A stretch of 64,000 nucleotides of DNA from Paenibacillus sp. 1_12 (GTDB lineage: Bacteria; Bacillota; Bacilli; Paenibacillales; NBRC-103111). The notes beneath the pieces were generated by a model. That model was not told where the DNA came from. It saw only the letters and a list, made by a program, of their open reading frames with translations, and ran no database searches. The stretch spans positions 186,001-250,000 of the forward strand of contig NZ_FOTE01000008.1 in NCBI RefSeq assembly GCF_900114475.1. The letters run 5' to 3'. Position numbers and translations under genes: made by a program. Position 1 is the stretch's first letter. Every line of letters starts with the position of its first letter. Shown piece by piece: positions 8,786-17,420 of the stretch.

Positions 8786-9421
8786 TTGCAATGGGAAGAG
8801 CCTGAAATGCAGTACCGAATTGTGAAAGCAGCTAGCCAGGCTTTGGATGGGGAGAGTATCGTCACCTGGCAATGGCCGAAGCATGTGGAGGCTGTATATG
8901 TGTACAGCTTCCGGGACGGAACAGAGCAGGATCCAGAGCAGCTGGAATCCAAGCGACTGAAGCTGTTTACCCGGGAGGAATATAAAACAAGGTCAGGCTA
9001 TCGGGAGCGCATCGAGCATATCGGTGTGCAGGGCTATCGGATATTTCCTTGCCTGATTCGAGGCGGTCAGCCTGTTCCGTTAAAGCAAATGGACCGTGAT
9101 AATTATTCGCGTGTTAGCGGTGGAAAGGCTAGTCTACGTTATTCAATTAAATATGGAAATAAATGGTTTAGTAAATATAAATCGGTACAGATTCAGCTTT
9201 TTTGTGAAATGGCGGTTCCGCAGAACGCGCTGTGTTATGTAAAAAAGGAGGGGGCGTCGCCTGCGAACAAGGAAGACGGTATTGCTTACCCCTTTCTTAA
9301 TGATTTTGCCGCAGGCAGTCATCGGCTTCCAGAAATTGAAATTGGGAAGAATGAGTTTATCCGACTATTTTTTACCGATGGTAAAGCCTTTGGGACGCTG
9401 TATGAACTAATCGCTGAATAG
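8786..9421 (+). CDS. Conserved-looking protein of unknown family in the tubulin-like gene set
   Basis: A 211-aa cytoplasmic protein with no signal or membrane segment. I do not recognise it. Segments such as SIVTWQWPKHVEAVYVYSF near residue 25 and several later strands (FRLF-, QIQLFCEM-type) suggest an all-beta, fibronectin-III-like or similar sandwich fold. TTG at 8786 is favoured by GGGAGG at 8770-8775; an in-frame ATG at 8807 lacks a ribosome site. It lies 79 bases after the vWA gene and 67 before the GTPase gene, in the same direction, which is the main clue that it works with them. Confidence 0.6.
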   Translation: MQWEEPEMQYRIVKAASQALDGESIVTWQWPKHVEAVYVYSFRDGTEQDPEQLESKRLKLFTREEYKTRSGYRERIEHIGVQGYRIFPCLIRGGQPVPLKQMDRDNYSRVSGGKASLRYSIKYGNKWFSKYKSVQIQLFCEMAVPQNALCYVKKEGASPANKEDGIAYPFLNDFAAGSHRLPEIEIGKNEFIRLFFTDGKAFGTLYELIAE

Positions 9422-9488
9422 CGATGGCTTACGATATAATCATGTGAAATCAGTTTTGCTAAGGCAAACACTCTAAGGAGGTAAAGCC

Positions 9489-10754
9489 ATGTTGGATTTT
9501 TTTAAAAAAATATTTGATAAAAAGCCGCCTATCAAGGAACGGCCTCCTTATTACAGTATTGTGTGCCCACATTGCTTCAGCAAGTTTGAACCGGAGGAAG
9601 TGGTATTCCGAGCGAGTCATGTCAAGGAGCATGATGATGATTTTATGCTGCAGGAGGATCGCAAGCTGGCTGATTGGCGCCGCAAATTCAATTTGTCGCA
9701 GGTGGATATGGAAGCGATCATTGACCCGCTCACGATTCCAGAAGAGAATAAAACCTACATTCAGAACGTGCTGGTAGCCATTACCGATCGTTATGGTGAA
9801 GAAACGAGACGCCGCCTTTGTCCGAACTGTCATAACGAGCTGCCGATTTCGGCCGGCAAGGTTCCGAGCAATATCATTTCAATTGTCGGTGCCTCCCAAG
9901 TGGGCAAATCGGTCTATATGACGTCTTTGATCCATACGCTGCAAAATACGACAGCTTCCAACTTTAACGCGGCCTGCATGCCGCTAAGTGCAGAGATCAG
10001 CCGCAAGTTCAGGCAAAATTACCACGAACCGATTTTCGAGCGCGGCAGTATGCTGCAATCCACGAACCCGAATGAGCAGCAGGAGCCGTTCATTTTTCAA
10101 TTTGTATTCAAGGATGAACGTGAGGCGCCGCTGACGCTTGTATTTTTTGATGTAGCTGGCGAAGGTATGGTCGAACGCGATTATCTGGATATTTATGCGG
10201 CGCATGTGAAAAATTCATCAGGTATTTTGTTTCTGGTCGATCCGCTGCAAATTCGGAGTATTCGTGATAAGGCGCGTATCCATATTGGGGAAGGGGAAGG
10301 CGAATTTGCCAACCGATATGACGAGCCGCGAGAGGTCGTTATCAGCCTGTTCGAAAATTTCATCGCCCACCAGCATAACAGCAAAACGGATATTCCAACG
10401 GCGATTGTGCTGACCAAAAGCGATATGCTGACACATTTGATGGAAGAGGATAGTGAATACATCAAACCGAACAGCAACGTCTTCCGTAATGTCGTGCACA
10501 AAGGGTTCCTGAACCGCACGGAATTTGAAAATATTAATGGGGAAATTAGCCGTTTTATTGAAAAGGTAGATAGGCCTTTTAAGGATGCGGTTGATGTTTA
10601 TTTCAAAAATACAGCTTATTTCGCTGTGTCGGCATTAGGTGCAAATCCGGTTAAAAGCCAGCTTGCCGGAGTGATCAATCCGATTCGGGTTGATGAGCCT
10701 TTCATATGGCTTTTGTACCAGCTTGATTATGTGGCTAGGAGAGATGCAACGTGA
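9489..10754 (+). CDS. TRAFAC-type GTPase with zinc ribbon
   Basis: A 421-aa soluble protein. Two CxxC pairs, CPHC (26-29) and CPNC (111-114), can form a split zinc ribbon, with a charged insertion between them. The GTPase core has a P-loop GASQVGKS (134-141), a G3 motif DVAGEG (221-226), a G4 motif TKSD (309-312) and a later SALG that fits G5. The ATG follows a strong AAGGAGG at 9475-9481. Its stop overlaps the start of the next gene, so the two are probably translationally coupled. Family knowledge: bacterial GTPases of this general kind occur in multi-gene systems with large partner proteins (the 'GTPase-associated protein' sets). I recall that link rather than having checked it. Likely an NTP-dependent switch for the neighbouring 966-aa membrane protein. 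Confidence 0.85.
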   Translation: MLDFFKKIFDKKPPIKERPPYYSIVCPHCFSKFEPEEVVFRASHVKEHDDDFMLQEDRKLADWRRKFNLSQVDMEAIIDPLTIPEENKTYIQNVLVAITDRYGEETRRRLCPNCHNELPISAGKVPSNIISIVGASQVGKSVYMTSLIHTLQNTTASNFNAACMPLSAEISRKFRQNYHEPIFERGSMLQSTNPNEQQEPFIFQFVFKDEREAPLTLVFFDVAGEGMVERDYLDIYAAHVKNSSGILFLVDPLQIRSIRDKARIHIGEGEGEFANRYDEPREVVISLFENFIAHQHNSKTDIPTAIVLTKSDMLTHLMEEDSEYIKPNSNVFRNVVHKGFLNRTEFENINGEISRFIEKVDRPFKDAVDVYFKNTAYFAVSALGANPVKSQLAGVINPIRVDEPFIWLLYQLDYVARRDAT

Positions 10755-13651
10755 TGGAGTCGCGTAAACCGATACAGCAGCAATATTTTACACGGGATCG
10801 CGAAGGTGTTTTTCGGACGAATGAGGGCTTCGATACCGTAGCCAAGTCGGAAGGACTGGATGCTGCGTTTATCAAAACAACCTTAAACCCCTACTGCGTC
10901 TATAAGGCTCCAAAGGAGCTTTTGGGACGGAATGAGGAGAATGAGGCTCTGTATCCGGAAGCTCTTGTCGTCTTTCACGCAGAGAATGGAGATATGGTTA
11001 TAAGCCGCAGCTGCTACGTTGGGGTTGATTTTACCGGACAGCGCAGCACTTCGTTCACGCATCAATTCGTGGTGCCTAAGGATCGTAAGGAAGAATTCCT
11101 GCGTGAGCCGGAGCGATTGCTGCAAATTAACAGCTTTCAAAGTGCGTATGACATCCGGGAGGGCAAGGTGCTTCCAGAGCTTAATGATATCGGATACCGC
11201 GAGGCTGCCCGCAGCCGCAGCATCGATCGAACCGAGCTGCTGCTAACCCGGTTAGGTATTGATCAAATCCGGTTCCAACAGCTTGTATACGCCGTGATGT
11301 CATCTGTCGCCAACAAGAAAAAGATATATATCGTGCTGGATACAGATGTTACGGATAGCGCGGAGCTGGCCAAAGATTTATTGGATCTGCTCTATCGCAG
11401 TATTCCTTATTCAACACGCCGCCAGCTGGGCTTTATGACATTTAACAGTGAGCCGGAGGGCAAGCAGGGCTTACATATCGTTTTTGTGGAAAAGGGCGGT
11501 ATTCGGCAGCCGGACCGCAATGTGGAGCGAGAGCACTTATTCGATTTTTCCAATCAACGATTCTTGAATACAGAACTTCCGGCACAGGAGCATTTCTTTC
11601 TAGATATGATCTGGAAGAAGCGGCATACACAGGATCAGCTTGATCCTTTATTTGAATTTATTGAGGAAGCGCTGCAGGGAATAAACAGTCAAACGGCGGT
11701 GAAGGTACAGACCTATGATGAGCTGTACACCTTGTATGAAATCGAGCAGGGCAATGAGGTGCTGTATGAGGCCAATCGTGACGCCGCAATGCAAGGAATT
11801 GTTACCTATGTGAACGCGGAGACACTGAGCAGCAAGGTAAGGCTGAACCAATTATTCATCACGCTAACGCGCAGGGACCTAATGAACGGCGAGTTTTTGC
11901 CTTCACCAGATTATGTGAACTGCCTGCTCCAATATTATGCATTCGCCGATGAGGGTGTCAAATCGCTGCTGGACAACTGCTTTATGATCTTCATCAATCG
12001 GGCTGCGAATCGTTCTGATGACGGCATGAGCGAGGCTGCACAAATTTTCGATCAATTGCTCGGACGGGAATCAATGTTTGATTCAGTTATGATGGGACTT
12101 TACACACAGCAGGCTGGAACGGCGGAACGTTATGTTGCTTACCGTATGGCGAAGGCAGTATCGGTCAAAGCGCTTATGGAAGAAATCCGCTTCTGGATAC
12201 AGCATAGTGAAAGTATCGTGCAGCAGCGTTTTTTTGCCAATGAGGTACTGAAAAGGGTGAAAAAGCTGCTGCAGACGGACTCCGTTCACAAGCAGCTGGA
12301 AACAGCGAATGCCTTGTACCGATATTTTGACGAGCTGCCTGAGCGATCAGGCAATCAGCAGTACGAGGATTTTTGCGGCCAGTTGAAGCTTGAAATCCGT
12401 TTGGATTTGTTGGATTCTCTGCAGCCAGGCAATCTGGAGTATGAGGATATCGTTCAGCTGGGTTTTATGCTGGAAAAAGTAGACCAGGAGCTGAACAGTC
12501 ATCTCGACAAGCGTCAGAAGCAGACGGTTCACCTGCTCAGTACGATTTACAAAGTGCTGCTAATGTCCAAAAAAGAGGATTCCGAGCTTGTGAAGGCCAT
12601 TGACAGGCTGGATACGCTGGATCTCGAAAGAATTCAGGAGTATTTAAAAAAGCTGCTGTTTACGAAAGTCGGTCCCGAGCATTTCAGTAAAATCGTCTAC
12701 GCCTTCTATCGACCAAGTCTGGGGCAAGCCTCCGGTTATGAGGCTGAATTTGATTACTATGGATTGCTGGACTATATCGCCTCGACAACCCGAGGCTCTC
12801 ATACGATCTATGATTTTCTAGTTTGGTCTGCGGAAGACACGCGATTTTTAAACATGAGACAAGTGATGGATGCCAATTACAAGGCTGCGGTCAGCAAATA
12901 CTTTGATAATCATGATCCCCGGGCGTTCAGGGATAAAGAAGTTAAACAAAAGCTGCTGGCGACTCCGAATGAAAGCTTTGTCACCTTTTTCAAAGCAGTC
13001 AAGCTCCGGCAGTCGGGCAAGCTGATTCGTTTTGCTATCAAAAATAGACGTAAGCTTGTCAGGACCGGACTTGTTATCGCTACTCTTGTCATTATACTAT
13101 TCGTATTCCGCAACCCCATTTCGATGCTAATCGCTTATTTGGGACCTGCGCCTGTGATTGTGGTGGAAGCATTGCCTGCGGAAGCTACTGCCTCTACCGT
13201 GACTTTGCAAGCAAGTGCGAGCAATGCCGACCCTGAGATCAAGCTTTATGTGAATGACCAGTTGATCGGAAACGGCAAGATCAGCACAACGATTGATCTG
13301 AAGGATGGCCTCAATGTATTTGAGTTCAAGGCGGTTAACCGCGGCGGGAAGGCCTCCGAGGTGGTCAAGAAGCAGGTTACATATGCGATGCCAGCGCCTA
13401 TTGTGACGATTGAAGCATTGCCTGAGACAACACGCAACAGTTCAATCCAGCTCAAAGTAGGTGCCGCCGACATTCAGGATCCAAGCCCCACCATCTTTGT
13501 GAATGGGCAGGCTGTCGGGCAAACCAGTGTCAGCAAAACGATTGAGCTTAAAGCCGGAGAAAATATTATTGAAATTAAAGCAGCGAACAAGCAAGGCAAA
13601 ATGAGTGAGCCGATTCTCAAAAAAATTAAATATGAGTCAGCTGGACGATGA
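10751..13651 (+). CDS. Large GTPase-associated membrane protein with Ig-like exterior repeats
   Basis: A 966-aa protein in three parts. Residues 1 to about 770 are soluble; the opening, with FTRDREGVFRTNEGFDTVAK near 13-32, resembles the N-terminal domain of GTPase-associated protein 1 (GAP1-N2 type) as I remember it. One membrane helix spans about 775-800. The rest, about 803-966, is two tandem repeats of roughly 80 residues, each with VNxQxxG and a xAxNxxGK-S ending, typical of bacterial Ig-like/GDB-type beta domains outside the cell. GTG 10751 is taken as start (AGGAG at 10737-10741); ATG 10754, sharing one base with the GTPase stop, is equally possible. It could couple the intracellular GTPase to the cell surface. 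The GAP1 assignment needs a profile search. Confidence 0.75.
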   Translation: MMESRKPIQQQYFTRDREGVFRTNEGFDTVAKSEGLDAAFIKTTLNPYCVYKAPKELLGRNEENEALYPEALVVFHAENGDMVISRSCYVGVDFTGQRSTSFTHQFVVPKDRKEEFLREPERLLQINSFQSAYDIREGKVLPELNDIGYREAARSRSIDRTELLLTRLGIDQIRFQQLVYAVMSSVANKKKIYIVLDTDVTDSAELAKDLLDLLYRSIPYSTRRQLGFMTFNSEPEGKQGLHIVFVEKGGIRQPDRNVEREHLFDFSNQRFLNTELPAQEHFFLDMIWKKRHTQDQLDPLFEFIEEALQGINSQTAVKVQTYDELYTLYEIEQGNEVLYEANRDAAMQGIVTYVNAETLSSKVRLNQLFITLTRRDLMNGEFLPSPDYVNCLLQYYAFADEGVKSLLDNCFMIFINRAANRSDDGMSEAAQIFDQLLGRESMFDSVMMGLYTQQAGTAERYVAYRMAKAVSVKALMEEIRFWIQHSESIVQQRFFANEVLKRVKKLLQTDSVHKQLETANALYRYFDELPERSGNQQYEDFCGQLKLEIRLDLLDSLQPGNLEYEDIVQLGFMLEKVDQELNSHLDKRQKQTVHLLSTIYKVLLMSKKEDSELVKAIDRLDTLDLERIQEYLKKLLFTKVGPEHFSKIVYAFYRPSLGQASGYEAEFDYYGLLDYIASTTRGSHTIYDFLVWSAEDTRFLNMRQVMDANYKAAVSKYFDNHDPRAFRDKEVKQKLLATPNESFVTFFKAVKLRQSGKLIRFAIKNRRKLVRTGLVIATLVIILFVFRNPISMLIAYLGPAPVIVVEALPAEATASTVTLQASASNADPEIKLYVNDQLIGNGKISTTIDLKDGLNVFEFKAVNRGGKASEVVKKQVTYAMPAPIVTIEALPETTRNSSIQLKVGAADIQDPSPTIFVNGQAVGQTSVSKTIELKAGENIIEIKAANKQGKMSEPILKKIKYESAGR

Positions 13652-13739
13652 TTAAAATTAACAAAAAAGATTCATACATTTAACATTTGGTTTATATACT
13701 AATAGAATGTTGGATACCTTACCTGAAAGGATGAATCTT

Positions 13740-14027
13740 ATGGAACTTATTAATCATATTAACTATACGGACCAGAATGACAACATATACTGCTGTTTAC
13801 GAAATCGGGTTGTGAAACTCAATCAAGCGCAGCAAGAGCAATTTTGCAAAAGCTGTAAAATGTTCGCTGGTACCGCAGACGGACGCGGGGTCGAGTGTGC
13901 GTGGGAGGATGTACGCAATGTCAGTAACCCACATATAGTTATTGATCCGGCGAGAGAGTTTATTTCAAATCAGAGACGTGTAGTGTTTCAGGAAAATTGG
14001 AGTCAGCGTACTTCCTATTGCGTTTGA
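13740..14027 (+). CDS. Small Cys-containing protein, unknown function
   Basis: A 95-aa acidic protein with five cysteines, including CKSC and one 14 residues later, so metal or disulfide chemistry is possible. ATG 13740 is chosen because GAAAGG at 13725-13730 is well placed; in-frame ATGs at 13707 and 13731 are not. It is separated from the gene before by 88 bases that look promoter-like (A/T-rich, TATACT at 13695), so it may be a separate unit. A strong terminator follows. No function can be assigned. Confidence 0.55.
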   Translation: MELINHINYTDQNDNIYCCLRNRVVKLNQAQQEQFCKSCKMFAGTADGRGVECAWEDVRNVSNPHIVIDPAREFISNQRRVVFQENWSQRTSYCV

Positions 14028-14055
14028 GATAAACAAAACACTTAGACATACATCT

Positions 14056-14106
14056 AAAAAAAGCGATGCCTAGTCTCCTCATAAGGGGACTGGACATCGC
14101 TTTTTG
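14056..14106. terminator. Bidirectional terminator
   Basis: AAAAAGCGATG pairs with CATCGCTTTTT, and the inner CCTAGTC pairs with GGACT around a short loop. It carries A-run and T-run flanks, so it can serve both the small gene on the left and the minus-strand permease on the right. Confidence 0.85.
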
Positions 14107-14167
14107 TGTAGTTATTGGAAAACGCAGCACGAGGCAGGAATTTGACATATATTGTCGAAATACGTAC

Positions 14168-14941
14168 TTATAATATTGAAGAGAAGAGGTCATAGAGCTG
14201 TTTGCCAATTAAAATGGTCGTGACAGCAATAAAGAGTGGTTTGACATAACTGGCTCCATGACGGATCGCTATACGAGAGCCGACAAGAGCACCCGCAATC
14301 ATAGCAATGCCCATTGGAAGGCCATAACCGAAATGAACGGAGCCGAGCAGCGCAAAGGCACACAGACTCGCCATATTGCTGGCCAAATTCAATACCTTGG
14401 CATTGCCCGATGCGCTAACAAAATCAAAGCCAAGCAGCAAAAACAGGAACAGCAGGAATGAGCCGGTTCCGGGGCCAAAGAAGCCATCATAGAACCCAAG
14501 AGCGAAGGCGCACAGAGCAGTGGCCAGCTTGATAGTCCTTGTCATCGGGCGCGGTTTCGTGAGTGCTCCCCAGTTTTTACGTATTAAGGTGTAAATTAGC
14601 AGTAGGACGAGCATACAAACCACTAACGGTCTTAAAAATGCGGACGGGACGAGATTCACAGTATACGTTCCAAGGATGGCGCCAATAAACGATAAGGGAA
14701 ACAAAGCTAGCGTCAGCTTGCCATTTATTTTTCCGGAAAATAAGAAAGACAGTGTGCTGGTCATCGAAGCTAAGGTGCCGCCCAGCTTATTCGTGCCAAG
14801 CACCATGCTTGGAGATAATCCAGTAAGCAGAAGTGCGGGGACGGCAATGAGCCCACCACCCCCAACTACCGAATCAATGAATGCTGCGATAAAGCCGGCT
14901 GCGAGTAAAAACAACAGCATATCGGTTGATGGAAATTCCAT
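14168..14941 (-). CDS. TauE/SafE family membrane permease
   Basis: A 257-aa hydrophobic protein with about eight membrane helices. It shows the two-fold repeat of the TauE/SafE (formerly DUF81) family: GGGGLIAVPALLLTGL near residues 28-43 in the first half, and FYDGFFGPGTGSFLLFLFL in the second. Family knowledge: these move sulfite, sulfoacetate or related organic anions across the inner membrane; the substrate here cannot be told. ATG 14941 (minus) is preceded by AGAGGAG; a longer frame to 15094 exists but lacks a ribosome site and overlaps the divergent cyclase promoter. Monocistronic. Confidence 0.85.
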   Translation of the reverse strand: MEFPSTDMLLFLLAAGFIAAFIDSVVGGGGLIAVPALLLTGLSPSMVLGTNKLGGTLASMTSTLSFLFSGKINGKLTLALFPLSFIGAILGTYTVNLVPSAFLRPLVVCMLVLLLIYTLIRKNWGALTKPRPMTRTIKLATALCAFALGFYDGFFGPGTGSFLLFLFLLLGFDFVSASGNAKVLNLASNMASLCAFALLGSVHFGYGLPMGIAMIAGALVGSRIAIRHGASYVKPLFIAVTTILIGKQLYDLFSSIL

Positions 14942-14991
14942 GGTCGTGCTCCTCTGTAAGTTGCTAATTCTTGATATTGTATTAATATGTG

Positions 14992-15019
14992 TTGAACAAC
15001 CTGTATAACCAAGTATAGG
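14992..15019 (+). promoter_or_regulatory. Possible sigma-A promoter of the diguanylate cyclase gene
   Basis: TTGAAC and TATAGG are separated by 16 bases, about 50 bases before the ATG of the cyclase gene and divergent from the TauE-like gene. Matches are good at -35 and moderate at -10. Confidence 0.4.
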
Positions 15020-15068
15020 TAAAGTTAGATGGCTGCACAATACCCAATCCAGAGCAGGTGAACACAAG

Positions 15069-16691
15069 ATGTTGTTCAAATTTCGATCACGCACGATTAA
15101 GCAGCATTTTCTGATTTGGTCGATTATGATAATTGTTGTATTTGGTTTGTTTATTAATGCAGCATTTTATTGGATCTATACCAACAATATTCATAAAGAG
15201 GTCAACGACCAGCTAGCTGAGAAGCTGACACTGCAGTCTCTCTACATTAATCGTTGGCTGGATGAGAGATCGGCCGATATTAATCAGATTGCTGGAAGAC
15301 AAGATGTAAAGTCACTGAACTTGGAACTTATGCGAAATGATTTTTTGACCTTTATTAAAAATCAGTCGGAGTTCGGAGACCTCGGTTTTGTTAATATGTC
15401 TGGCGATATCATCATCAGTGCCATGAACCCGCAATCGAAAATGAATGTCAGGAATCAGGCATATTTTGAGCAGACCATGAAGGGGAAAATGTATATTTCT
15501 GAAGTCATGTTTCCCAGAGTTACCGGAGAACCGATCATCATCTTTTCCTCACCTGTCTATAATGCCAACGGCGAACCGCAGGGAATGATATATGGGTCAG
15601 TCAGGCTGGGAACAATTTCCCGGACGATACGATCGGTGCATTTTGGACAAGCAGGTGAGCAATATTTGATTGACGGCTCAGGGATGTTAATAACGGAAGC
15701 GCGTTTGGATATGCGTAAAGTATATGGCAGGGATAAAATCGATACGGAAATTTTGCAAAGAGCATTGACGGATTCAAACGACGATTCGATCTACACCAAT
15801 TATCGTGGGGAAGAGGTGATCGGTTCTTATCAATGGACGAAGGATCGGCGCTGGATTATTGTAGCTGAGCTGAGGACCAGTGAAGTGTTTGCTGCCCGCT
15901 CCAATATTATGTGGGTTTTTGTTTTTATCACATTGTGCTTTCTAGTCGCGAGCTTATATGGCATTGTGCTGGTAACGCGGCGTGTGGAAAGACCTCTGGA
16001 GTTTTTGCAGCAAGGAACGAAGGTATTGAACGAGGGGCATTATGATTATCGGATTGACCCGAGTGTATTCAAGCATGCGCCTGTCGAGCTGAAAGAATTG
16101 TGTGACACCTTCAACATGATGAGTTTTAAGTTAAAAAGCACAGTTAGGCTGCTCGAAGAATATGCCTTGATTGATGCGTTGACTGAACTGCATAATCGTC
16201 GTTATTTAGCACAGGAAGGCAGTAAAATCATTGAAAAATGCGTCGAGACACAGCAGCCATGTACGATCATGATGATCGATGTCGATTATTTTAAAAAAGT
16301 GAATGATACTTACGGGCATCAGGTTGGGGATCGCGTGCTGCTCCATATTGCCAAAATTCTAAAGCTGCAAACCCGACCGTCTGATTTGGTTGCGCGTTAC
16401 GGAGGTGAAGAGTTTACAGTGCTCGCGCAGCATACCGATCTGGATGAGGCGATTCTGATAGGTGAAGCGATCCGTAAAAAAATTGAAAATGAGCCTTACA
16501 GGGAAGAAGAGTTTCTTATACCTCTGACAGCCAGCGTAGGTATTGCCCAGCTGCCGTTTTTGTCTGAAACAGATATGACGGCGGATACTCGACTAAGTAG
16601 TCTCGCCGAAGCTGCTGACCGTGCTTTGTATAGAGCGAAGCAGAGCGGGCGCAACCGGATAGAGTCTCATTCAGATTGGATACAAGCTTAG
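15069..16691 (+). CDS. Cache-HAMP-GGDEF diguanylate cyclase
   Basis: A 540-aa membrane sensor. Helix 1 (about 17-37) and helix 2 (about 281-303) flank an extracellular double-Cache-like domain. A HAMP-like segment (about 305-360) leads to a GGDEF domain with the active loop GGEEF near 444-448. An RxxD inhibitory site (RPSD) stands five residues before it, as in product-inhibited enzymes. The reaction is two GTP to cyclic di-GMP, which in Bacillota controls motility and matrix. DALTELHNRRYL marks the start of the GGDEF domain. No EAL or HD-GYP domain follows, so it should only synthesise. The ATG follows AGGTGA at 15056-15061. The ligand is unknown. Confidence 0.93.
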   Translation: MLFKFRSRTIKQHFLIWSIMIIVVFGLFINAAFYWIYTNNIHKEVNDQLAEKLTLQSLYINRWLDERSADINQIAGRQDVKSLNLELMRNDFLTFIKNQSEFGDLGFVNMSGDIIISAMNPQSKMNVRNQAYFEQTMKGKMYISEVMFPRVTGEPIIIFSSPVYNANGEPQGMIYGSVRLGTISRTIRSVHFGQAGEQYLIDGSGMLITEARLDMRKVYGRDKIDTEILQRALTDSNDDSIYTNYRGEEVIGSYQWTKDRRWIIVAELRTSEVFAARSNIMWVFVFITLCFLVASLYGIVLVTRRVERPLEFLQQGTKVLNEGHYDYRIDPSVFKHAPVELKELCDTFNMMSFKLKSTVRLLEEYALIDALTELHNRRYLAQEGSKIIEKCVETQQPCTIMMIDVDYFKKVNDTYGHQVGDRVLLHIAKILKLQTRPSDLVARYGGEEFTVLAQHTDLDEAILIGEAIRKKIENEPYREEEFLIPLTASVGIAQLPFLSETDMTADTRLSSLAEAADRALYRAKQSGRNRIESHSDWIQA

Positions 16692-16805
16692 ACAGTCAGC
16701 GTTTTTTCGATTGCACAATCCCCTCGGACATGGTATTCTTCATGCGTAACCTGCTTATGCGGGTGCGCCGCAGGCGAATTATAACTTGGAAAGGTGTTGT
16801 TCACG

Positions 16806-17192
16806 TTGATTCACAAGCTGGAGCATATTGGCGTTATGGTTAAGGATATGGATGCCTCGATCCGTTTTTATACCGAGGTATTGGGATTGAGGCTCGTTAA
16901 GCGCAAAGCGCTTGCTGACGGAGTGGAATTGGGTTTCTTATCGTTTCCTGATTCGGACCAAGTGGAAATAGAATTGATCGGACGCGGCCATGATGGTCTT
17001 CCGGACAATGGAATTGTTCATCATATTGCATTTACTGTGAGCGACATTCAAGTAGAGATCGACAAGTTAAAAAGCCACGGAGTCAAGCTGCTTGACGAGA
17101 CTCCCCGAACTATCCTGGATGGTGATCTTATAGCGTTCTTCTTTGGCCCTGACGGCGAGCGTTTGGAATTTTTTCAGCCCGCTGCAAAATAA
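16806..17192 (+). CDS. VOC-fold protein, lactoylglutathione-lyase-like
   Basis: A 128-aa glyoxalase-type protein with the usual two beta-alpha-beta-beta-beta units. Expected metal ligands are present: His in LEHIGVMV, Glu in VEIELI, His in VHHIAF and Glu in RLEFF. The family contains glyoxalase I, methylmalonyl-CoA epimerase, dioxygenases and resistance proteins; this sequence is closest in feel to glyoxalase I-like proteins of Bacillota, acting on a thiol-hemithioacetal, perhaps with bacillithiol. TTG 16806 has GGAAAGG at 16788-16794 ahead of it; GTG 16794 and TTG 16797 are too close to that site. Confidence 0.8.
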   Translation: MIHKLEHIGVMVKDMDASIRFYTEVLGLRLVKRKALADGVELGFLSFPDSDQVEIELIGRGHDGLPDNGIVHHIAFTVSDIQVEIDKLKSHGVKLLDETPRTILDGDLIAFFFGPDGERLEFFQPAAK

Positions 17193-17216
17193 ATATTTGT
17201 ATAACTAACTATTTAT

Positions 17217-17259
17217 AAAAAAAAGCCGTCCTGAGTTCAGTTTCCTTGGGGCGGTTTTT
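17217..17259 (+). terminator. Rho-independent terminator
   Basis: AAAAGCCGTCC pairs with the GGGGCGGTTTTT side around a loop, followed by T-rich sequence. It ends the VOC-protein transcript. Confidence 0.75.
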
Positions 17260-17420
17260 GTTCATTCCATTTTATTCATATATTTGCTGTTTCAGAAAGC
17301 ATACAAGGTGTAAATAAAAGAAGAGTTACTAATCTTACAGCCGCAACATCATATTTTGTCGCAACTTAGCTTGGAATAAGCTTATAATAGAAGTATATTT
17401 TTTAGATAGGAGGGCTTCGT

